From NCBI RefSeq assembly GCF_040183065.1, contig NW_027185499.1, positions 1,302,001 to 1,366,000 of the forward strand: a DNA stretch of 64,000 nt. The letters are read 5' to 3'. This document shows, in pieces, positions 56,388 through 64,000 of this stretch; the first letter of the stretch is position 1, and each line of letters starts with the position of its first letter. A model generated the notes under the pieces. That model saw nothing but the letters and a program-made list of their open reading frames with translations, was not told the DNA's origin and made no database searches. The position numbers and the translations under genes were made by a program. The stretch comes from Periplaneta americana. Lineage: Eukaryota; Arthropoda; Insecta; Blattodea; Blattidae.

Positions 56388-57734
56388 GACACTTTTTTTT
56401 GGTGTTAGTGGTATAGAATATGAAATTAAGTTGCATCAATAAGTTTTTCGAGTTTAGCATTACTTTAAGTATTTATTGTCCCCCTGTTGGAAAGATGGAA
56501 TTACTCTGTTTGAAACTTGATGAAATTTGATTGTACCTTAACTCAATTTATTAAGGTACAATAAAATTCAAAATAATAACTGCAGGCCATTTTAAAATAA
56601 ATCTGTTGGATGTAAATAATTTCTTAATTTATTAGGACCATAAAGGTATTGTTACAAGCGATAGATTGAATCATTTTTATCTTAATAATTTAATGTAGGA
56701 TGATTATTTCGGGAATTGTTATGCTCTAAATTGTGAGGATATTTTAATACTTTTTTAAAATATAAATTTGGAATATGTTTCCAGTTAGTAAAGAGTAATT
56801 CAGAGAGACAGAGGTCTCAAGCATATTTATTGACACATGCCAGAATTATTAAATATGAAAAAAAGAATTCTTGCACTAACATACTGTTTATAAAGTAACC
56901 AAATCTTAAGAAATACAGTATATGTACTGGTATTCTATATAAAGGCATAGGAGTGAATATAAATCTGTTTTAAGGAATTCCTATTTAATATTCCTGCTAC
57001 AGGAACATGACAAAATAAATACAACGCAGCATGGAAGCTAATTCAACTCTTATCGAGTATTGTTGATGAGATGTGTTATGAAGGTAGACCGAATCTTTCA
57101 ATATAAATGTATAAATAGGACGAATAATAATAGATTAATTTCAGTGTATGTAGTATCAAAACTGAAAGCAGTAACTAGTCTATGAATGATGTCTTAACAA
57201 GTATAAATAAAATGGACTCTTGACAAGAGACACACATTTGGCTTCAGTAATAACTAGGACTTCAAGGAATTTATGGTAGCTCACCTGTCAGGCAAAACTC
57301 TGAATAGTCAGCATTGTCGAACTATAGAAGCGTGATTAAAAAGTATTTTTTTCCCCAAATATAATTGTTTTTTTCAAGTCCCGGTAATAACATTATTAAA
57401 TTAATTATCCCACATATTTGGGTGGTGCCTTTCTTTGTTTCTGACATAATTTATGAGAGTTTCTCTTTTACACTTCAATAGAGAAATACAACTTTCAGTG
57501 GACAATGAACGTGTAACTCTAATGCAACTCTAAGAACCACAGCATTAATGTTTTCTTCTTTTCTTTCATGCCCTTTAGTTTTTGTTGCAGATAATATCAT
57601 GCTATTGGATAATTATACATGCACCTTTCTAATAAAATTGGCATATATTTCACTGGTCTCAGAAGTAAAATTAAATGTATAATAGCTTCTCGGTGCAAAA
57701 TATTTACTGAAAATTATTGTAGGATTTGACTAGA
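56388..57734. other. AT-rich intergenic, nothing recognised
   Basis: No ORF over 60 codons and no repeat recognised in 1.3 kb. Confidence 0.4.
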
Positions 57735-58125
57735 AATGTCACTTCTCAGGCAAGGTTATTCGTGGATGACTGTATAATATACAGAAAAAATTAGTGATAA
57801 ATCTTATATCACCGCCTTGCAAAACTAGCTTGACGTTATTGAAAACTGGACTACAACAAATAAAATTAAAATCAATGTGAGCAGAAGTAAATCAATATGT
57901 ATCCTTCTGCAAAACACAAAATTAAATTCGTCTCATATACCAATTAAATGGATCACCAGTGTCACAAGTAAACACTTAGGTACTGTATATATTTTAGTAA
58001 CAAACTGGTTGAAATAAGTCACTAATATTACAAGGATAGCCTGGAAAACACTACATTTCTTTATGCGTATTCTTAAGAAAGCTAACCGAAAGTCAAAAGA
58101 ATTAATGTACATAACCCATGTTCGG
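57735..58125 (+). pseudogene. CR1/Jockey-like RT fragment
   Basis: One frame shows RLFVDDCIIYRK, the RT active-site box with Val for the usual Ala. Shifted frames give IENWTTTNKIKINVSRSK, then SHIPIKWITSVKHLG and RILKKANRKSKELMYI. All appear in the order of an insect reverse transcriptase palm and thumb. There are several frameshifts. A SINE has inserted immediately downstream. Confidence 0.75.
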
Positions 58126-58127
58126 TC

Positions 58128-58372
58128 CACTGCTGTGGAGTAATGGTAGGCACATCTGACCGTGAAATGAGTGGGCCCGGGTTCAAATCCTGATTGGGGC
58201 AAGTTACTTGGTTGAGGTTTTTCCGAGGTTTTCCCCAATTGTAAGGCGAATGTCATGTAATCTATGGCGAATCCTCAACCTCATCTCGCCAAATATCACT
58301 TCACTATCATCAATTCCATCGAGGCTAAATAACCTAGTAGTTGATACAACATCGTTAAATAATCAATTTAAA
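58128..58372 (+). mobile_element. tRNA-derived SINE, best copy
   Basis: Head GGTCCACTGCTGTGGAGTAA, A-box-like TGGAGTAATGGTAGG, B box GGGTTCAAATCCTG, body TTGAGGTTTTTCCGAGGTTT, and tail CATCGTTAAATAATCAATTT. It is the reference copy for the fragments at 1-170, 3563-3813 and 25220-25440. Confidence 0.9.
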
Positions 58373-58589
58373 AAAAGACGTCAGATAAGCAGAGGAAGTT
58401 ACAAAAGCTTGTAGTGGCGAAGAATTTAAAGCGTCTGTGTTGTTAAAAAAAAAAGGGAAGTACTACAAATGGCAGAAAAAGTGGATAGCTTATATTGATG
58501 TATTTGTTACGTGACATTACACAGGAGATATCACCACATATAGTTGTAAACAACCGTGGATATTTTAAATCTGAAAGTGTACTTTAGTG

Positions 58590-58838
58590 TAATTTTTTTT
58601 TATTGGGTTATTTTACGACGCTGTATCAACATCTAAATTATTTAGCATCTGAATGATATGAAGGTGAAATGAGTCCGGGGTCCAGCACCGAAAGTTACCC
58701 AGCATTTGCTCGTATTGGGTTGAGGGAAAACCCCGGAAAAAACCTCAACCAGGTAACTTGCCCCGACCGGGATTCGAACCCGGGCCACCTGGTTTCGCAG
58801 TCAGACGCGCTGACCGTTACTCCACAGGTGTGTAATCA
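58590..58838 (-). mobile_element. tRNA-derived SINE
   Basis: Minus strand: head CACCTGTGGAGTAACGGTCA (A box), GGGTTCGAATCCCGGTCG (B box), body CTCAACCCAATACGAGC, and tail CGTCGTAAAATAACCCAATA. GTGTAAT lies next to the T run on the left and GTGTAAT on the right, a possible 7-bp target duplication. The cloverleaf-like head could be mistaken for a tRNA gene. Confidence 0.88.
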
Positions 58839-60480
58839 AGTGTTGCTTTGTATAATAAGAACTGTAGACACAGTGTATACGGTAAATCTCTATATGCATT
58901 TGAAAAGATTAGTAATCAACTTGACAGAAATGTTCGTGTGTCACAATATAATTTGTAATATTTTATTTGTTAATGGCACTCTTATTTTTATTAAAGTATG
59001 CGATTTAGCAGTTACATGTACTTCACAAATGTCTCAATTGTTTAAAAAACAATTAAATGCATTTATGACATTTGGCACAATAATATGAACATTTTCCATT
59101 TTGGTAATAAATTAAGTGGCAAGAAAATGTTCATGTGTCACACCATATAATATTTAATATTTTTTACATTATTAATTATTCCTTTTCATTATGATTTTCT
59201 GTTTATATTTTGGAATGCTTACGTTAAAAAACAGTGATGTGTCTTTCATGAACTCCTAAGTATTTGATTAAGTATCCTGTGAAGATCATAGTTCGAAAAT
59301 GTTACGTGTGTGACTATGGAATGACCCATCAGTATTGTTAGTATTGTTACAAATTACAAAACCTGAAACTGTTAGAATGGGATCAGGAGTAGTGACAAAA
59401 AATGTAATGTTGTAGGCCTACATCAACATGACTATTTTAATCCAGTTTCTAATAGTTTTTAAGGTTTGAAGGCCTTTTGAGGTAAACAGTATTGAACATG
59501 TGAGGGAAGGGCTATTTCTTGGTAATGGATTAGGCCTGTATATTTTATAATATTATTAACTATATATTGTTAAAGTACCTAGTAAATATCGTAATATGTA
59601 TATTATATAATACTGTAAACGAGACAATATCACAGGCTGCAAACTAGATTATTCTTGTTTTTGTATAATTATACGAACAAGTCTGAAATAAACAAGACTA
59701 CCATTGGTTAGGTTAGGATAGGATTACTTATATATTGTAATCAGGCTATATGCACAAATTTTCCAATATACTACTATCATAACTAAATAGGTAATGTTAA
59801 CATTAATTTTCATAAGTTTTTGTGGTGCAAATTAAAATAATTCAAAAGTAAAGTATAACAAAACTCCGACAACATTATAATTATGAACGTCAAATTCTCA
59901 TATTTTATTTATTTTTCAGTGTTTAGTCCCTTATTTCCCATTGTTCTTTGGATTTATCATTAGTGAAATATCAATTAACGGATAAATTATGTTATACACT
60001 CAGTTGATAATATAAATAATATTCACGACAAATATATAAAAACAGAAGAGATAACGAATCATAATTTAGCCCACCGATAACTTTATAACATGGTCTAAAA
60101 ATTCTAGGTAGATTGGCTTTGCGCGAGACTCTGCATTGTATTCTATTCAATACAAAGGCGTACTTTATCTTATCTCTCCGCTTCGCCCACGTGACAACTA
60201 TAATTAGAACTCCCTCGTTCCGAACTTGCCTAGGTCATATAGGCCAATAATATTTATCCATGGTCATCAATTGTCGACAGTACATACCGTTGCTTACGGT
60301 TATCTCGTAAGCAAGAAATAATCGATTTAGACCGACCAGACCGGTTCAGAGTTCGTGTCCAACCAACCAACCAACATCTTGTTTCACTGAAAGTTTATAT
60401 GACCGGAGATCAAGCTGACTTGCTTTTGACTCCTCCTTTAATTTATAACACTTTGAAATTGTTCAGTCTAGTTCTTCAGT
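58839..60480. other. Intergenic, mostly nothing recognised
   Basis: AT-rich. At 60289-60318 CGTTGCTTACG is followed, after seven bases, by its inverse CGTAAGCAA, the same terminal word as the 48605-50842 element. An (AACC)n run lies at 60361-60374. Confidence 0.4.
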
Positions 60481-60543
60481 CCTTGATGTTAAACCATGAT
60501 GAATTTGTAAAAGATATGGCTGGTATAACTTGGGTTTTATTAT

Positions 60544-63180
60544 TTATGTTTGATGATTAAACTTCTGTAGCAGAGGATTTGGATGATTTTTCAATGTTTG
60601 TATAAATTTGAATTTTAAATTTTCCGAAAACTCTTCAATTGATGCTATGTCCAAAACGTCATGTAAAAATTTATTGGATGTTGTGTAATCAGCTCCAGCA
60701 ATTGTGCGCAGAACTGTTCTTTGTACACCACGCAGTCTTCTCAGTAGAGACCCATTGACAGATGACCAAGCTGGATATGCATATAGGAGGCTAGCTCTGA
60801 TTATTGTTATATAGAAAGTTTTCTTAGTCCACAAACTCAGCGATGGCGACTTGAATAAAGGATACAAACGTTGAAACATAGCATATCCTTTGGCAGCAAT
60901 TTTATTCATGTGAGGCTTAAAAGAAAGTCTATGGTCCAAAAGTATTCCCAAATAAGTTGTTTCTTTTTGATTTGGAATTACTGCATCAAAAAGTTTCAGT
61001 TCAAATGGTTCTTGCGGTCTTCTTTTAGTGAAAATTACTACAGAACTCTTAGAGGCATTGATTTTTATTTTCCAATTTATGAGCCAATTTTCTATCTTGT
61101 TTAAGTAATCCTGTAAATTATTATATGCAACGTGAATATCCATGTCTGAAGTGAATATAACTGTGTCATCAGCATACTGGGCGAAGCGACAGTTTTTGTG
61201 GCGAGGGAAATCTGCTGTATAGATATTAAAAAGTGTAGGTGATAAAACTGCACCTTGAGGAACACCTGCATTTATTGTTTTTTCGGAAGAGAATGTGTTA
61301 TTGATTTTCACTTTGAAGGTTCTTTCTGTTAGGAAGCTCTTTATGATATGCACATAGGTATCAGGTAGGTCAGACGTTATCAATTTTATAAGCAAACCTT
61401 GAGGCCATACAGTATCGAATGCTTTTTCAACATCTAGGAAGACACAAACTGTGTGTTGACCACTAACTATAGTGGAATTTATGTGATTACATAAACGATA
61501 GAGTTGATGTGTTGTACTGTGGTGTTCTCTGAATCCAAACTGTTCATTAGGTATGTAACATTTTTGTTGTGAAATAAATTTTAAGATGATTCTTTCCAGG
61601 ATTTTACTCATAGTATTTAATAAAGTAATTGGTCTTAAATTTTCCGGATATGATGGACTCTTTCCTGGTTTTGGGAGTGCAATAATAACTCCTTTCTTCC
61701 ATTCATAGGGAAAATAATTTAATCGAAGACAAGAGTTGAAAATCTTTGTGAGATGTGTTACAGCTGGTAAAGGAAGATTTTGTAATAACTGATTATGAAC
61801 ATGATCAGGACCAGGTGATTTCGTAGGATTTAGATCTTTTATTATGTTTCTTACTTCTGAAGGACAAATAATTTCTGGTGAACTTTCTGGACGTTTACTG
61901 AAATAGTTTTGAAGTATGAATTCTACATCACGAGTGAAATTATCATTACATTTTGCAAGACTGTTTGTTTGAAACCGTGATTGTAAATCTCTGGCAATAA
62001 TATCTGCTTTGCCTTGATCGCTATACACAACTGTTCCATCACAGTTCTTCAGCGCATGGTTTTCAGGTCTGGTTCTTTTCCCTGTCAAGGCACGACTAAT
62101 TTTCCACAATTTTGAAGGTTCTGATTCACAAAGAAGAAGTTTTTCATCAAAATTATCCTGTCTGAGTTCTGTAAGTAAGTTCTTGACTTCTTTTTGAATT
62201 TTGTTCAGTGCAGTTTTATCTGCACGAATCTTGTATTTCTGCCATCTTCTTCTGAGTACCCTTTTACGACTTAGAAGTGATTCAAGTTCTATATTTTTAT
62301 ATTGCACTTGTTTATATGACTTGTAATGAGTAACTCTTTCGAAGGCATCTTTAATTGTATATGTGTATATTTGTATAGCTGTATCTATATCACTTTTAGT
62401 TTGAATTGTTGGATTTCCAGGGATATTGGTAAGAATTTCTTTGTACAAATCCCAATCCGTAATTCTTTCACTCCTCGTGAAAAGTGTGTGACCTTCGCTC
62501 GAATCAATGGTTAGTAGTACAGGATTGTGATCAGAATTTAAGTCAGCTGTTGTTGTAACAGACAGTATGTTTGCAGTATGATGAAATAGGGCCACATCTA
62601 GAATATCAGGTGCAGATCTAGCATTATGAGGGTAAAATGTTGGGATGTCAGGAGTTACAATTGCATAATTATTTTGAGTACTGTGAATCTGTAAGACTTT
62701 CCCTCTTGAGTTCTGAGTTAAAGAGTTCCAACTTTGATGTTTAGCGTTTAAATCTCCTAAAATAATGAAATTTTTGGTAGTATGTATGAGTTTATCTAAG
62801 TCTGATAAGAGCAAAGGTTTTGTAGGTTGGTTTTACACAGCTGCTATTGTTGTTTCACGATGATTGAGCAATATAGTTATGGCAGTAGATTCAACATTTT
62901 CCAGGTTCGGTATTTTAATAGGATTGTGAGAAATAGTTTTCTTAATTAGTATTGCAGTTCCACCACCTGGTTTATTTTCCCTATCAGTTCTGTAGATTTT
63001 ATAATTCTTGATTTTTATATTGTCTGCTCGATTTAAATGTGTTTCATTTACACAAGCAATGTCAACAGTGTTGTCTTGCAAGAACTTTGTAAATTCTAAT
63101 AGTTGATTTTTCAGTCCGTTTGCATTGAAGTTTAAAATAATTAGTGGTTTTGAAATTACTGATTTAGGGTGTGCAGCCAT
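60544..63180 (-). pseudogene. Jockey-type LINE ORF2, one premature stop
   Basis: Single frame from 63180 to 60544, with a TAA at 62833-62835 after IAAV. Endonuclease: FNANGLKNQL, VNETHL, ILGDLNAKHQSW, ARSAPDILDV and SDHNPVLLTI. Reverse transcriptase: KSPGPDHVHNQLL, LRPITLLNTMSKILERIIL, FLDVEKAFDTVW, PQGAVLSPTLFN and QYADDTVIF. It ends with the RTIAGADYTTSN tail and lacks an RNase H domain, as usual for Jockey. The stop lies in the endonuclease, so ORF2 is dead unless read through. Its ATG overlaps the end of ORF1 by 17 bp. Confidence 0.92.
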
Positions 63181-64000
63181 CTGCAGTTGAGAAGGTCAGT
63201 ACACTTTCTATCAGAATAATAATTTTAGACCATGTGTCATTACATTGTCCAAGCTTTTGTGAAACTTCACTTAATTTCTTTAAAATTTGTTGCAGGTTTA
63301 TGTTTTTGAAAATATTCAGAATGGATTTCAAATCCTCCATGGTGGACGAAGTATTTGATGTGTACATGTTTTGTTGGCTTTGAGGGAACCTTCTCTTTGG
63401 CAGTGGAGGAAATTCTTTATTATTGAGTGTAGGTGGCATCGATTGTTGTACAGGCTTACTTGATAATCTCATATTGAAAAGGTCAATATGTTTTTTAAAA
63501 ACTGGACATTCTCTGTAGTTTGAGGTGTGCTCTCCCTGACAATTTGCACATTTAGGGGTATAATCAGGCCCTTTGAATGGACAATGAGCAATTAAATGTT
63601 TATCTCCACATTTTAAGCATCTTGGTTCTCGTTTACAACCTGAAAATACATGTCCAAAAGACTGGCAATTATGACATTGACGTAAACGAGGTTGAGGGTT
63701 ATAAGCCTCGACTTTAATGATGATGTTGTTTATGCTGTTTAATTGCAATATTTCTCTTGATTTTGGATTATTTTCCAATGTAATTTGAAAGATGGGTAAT
63801 CTGTAAGAATAATTCTCATCATTTTTGTTTTGTATCCATTGTTGAACATTCAATACTGGAAAGTTGAGAGACTTAAGTTCGTCTGAAATTTCCGCTTCTG
63901 TGATATTGGGTGGAAGATTTTTAATCAGAACTCTTATCGGACGATTGTTGGTCGAAGTAAAAGAATAAAATTCATATTTGTTAGCACTGAAAATATCCAC
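63164..64000 (-). CDS. Jockey-type LINE ORF1, gag-like, partial
   Basis: The N-terminus lies beyond the right edge of the window. 278 residues are visible: an RRM-like/PRE_C2HC region (RVLIKNLPPNITEAEISDEL through about residue 100), then three zinc knuckles, CHNCQSFGHVFSGC, CLKCGDKHLIAHC and CANCQGEHTSNYREC (residues 109-165). A Pro/Ser-rich linker and a C-terminal helix follow. It binds LINE RNA in Jockey-family particles. It is open throughout the visible part and overlaps the ORF2 start, the usual arrangement for coupled translation. Confidence 0.9.
   Translation of the reverse strand: MDIFSANKYEFYSFTSTNNRPIRVLIKNLPPNITEAEISDELKSLNFPVLNVQQWIQNKNDENYSYRLPIFQITLENNPKSREILQLNSINNIIIKVEAYNPQPRLRQCHNCQSFGHVFSGCKREPRCLKCGDKHLIAHCPFKGPDYTPKCANCQGEHTSNYRECPVFKKHIDLFNMRLSSKPVQQSMPPTLNNKEFPPLPKRRFPQSQQNMYTSNTSSTMEDLKSILNIFKNINLQQILKKLSEVSQKLGQCNDTWSKIIILIESVLTFSTADGCTP

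Larger units (their letters stand above)
60480..64000 (-). mobile_element. Jockey-type LINE, near complete, leaves window
   Basis: ORF1, ORF2 and a short 3' end are in order on the minus strand. The 3' boundary is not marked by a clear poly(A), so the left limit is approximate. The fragment at 29347-29910 is a relative of the same clade. Confidence 0.8.

Noticed and set aside
58740-58835. tRNA gene on the minus strand
   Set aside because: Good A and B boxes, but the sequence continues into a SINE body and tail with a possible target duplication. The heads at 21400, 27700, 34720 and 58130 are rejected as tRNA genes for the same reason.
63171-63383. 70-codon plus-strand ORF
   Set aside because: Opposite-strand shadow of the Jockey ORF1 C-terminus.

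Overview
The window looks like repeat-rich, AT-rich nuclear DNA from an insect. Several tRNA-headed SINEs and LINE tails match, from memory, repeats common in cockroach sequences, especially Periplaneta americana. That assignment is recall, not a search. I see no convincing host gene, true tRNA, rRNA or CRISPR array. Nearly everything I can interpret is transposon-derived or satellite.

Layout. 1-6.3 kb: SINE pieces, a MITE, a broken Tc1-like element (1770-3193), an RNase H-bearing LINE fragment and a 153-bp hAT MITE with a perfect 8-bp target duplication. 6.6-24 kb: arrays of a 65-bp satellite carry two large insertions. The first (about 6984-15847) is a composite DNA element holding a THAP-like exon inside a long inverted repeat. 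Inside it sit a complete, open two-ORF LINE (8211-13979) and a hAT element (14201-15639), which is itself invaded by a LINE fragment. The second is a decayed relative of that LINE on the minus strand (16084-21542). A 38-copy satellite array with higher-order structure follows.

24-35.7 kb: sparse, with MITE, SINE and LINE fragments and one satellite array split by a SINE. 35.7-42.6 kb: satellite split by a 1.3-kb THAP-carrying element (36029-37329), then a broken THAP/P-element-type transposase gene (38527-42530) with an R2-like endonuclease fragment in its first intron. 42.6-47.5 kb: degenerate tandem repeats, a LINE tail, a broken hAT-like transposase and unassigned small ORFs. 47.5-53.45 kb: the largest satellite block, cut by a 2.2-kb element with 34-bp terminal inverted repeats and an 8-bp duplication (48605-50842). 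53.5-64 kb: nested MITEs, LINE and SINE fragments, and a nearly complete Jockey-type LINE running off the right edge.

The 65-bp satellite makes up roughly 8-9 kb. Because its period is regular, insertion boundaries can be read exactly: removing each of three elements plus one target copy restores the monomer phase. The best leads are the two unclassified elements in the satellite (36029-37329 and 48605-50842), the cluster of three THAP-type first exons within 32 kb, array-specific higher-order repeats, and the over-represented palindrome TAGGCCTA.
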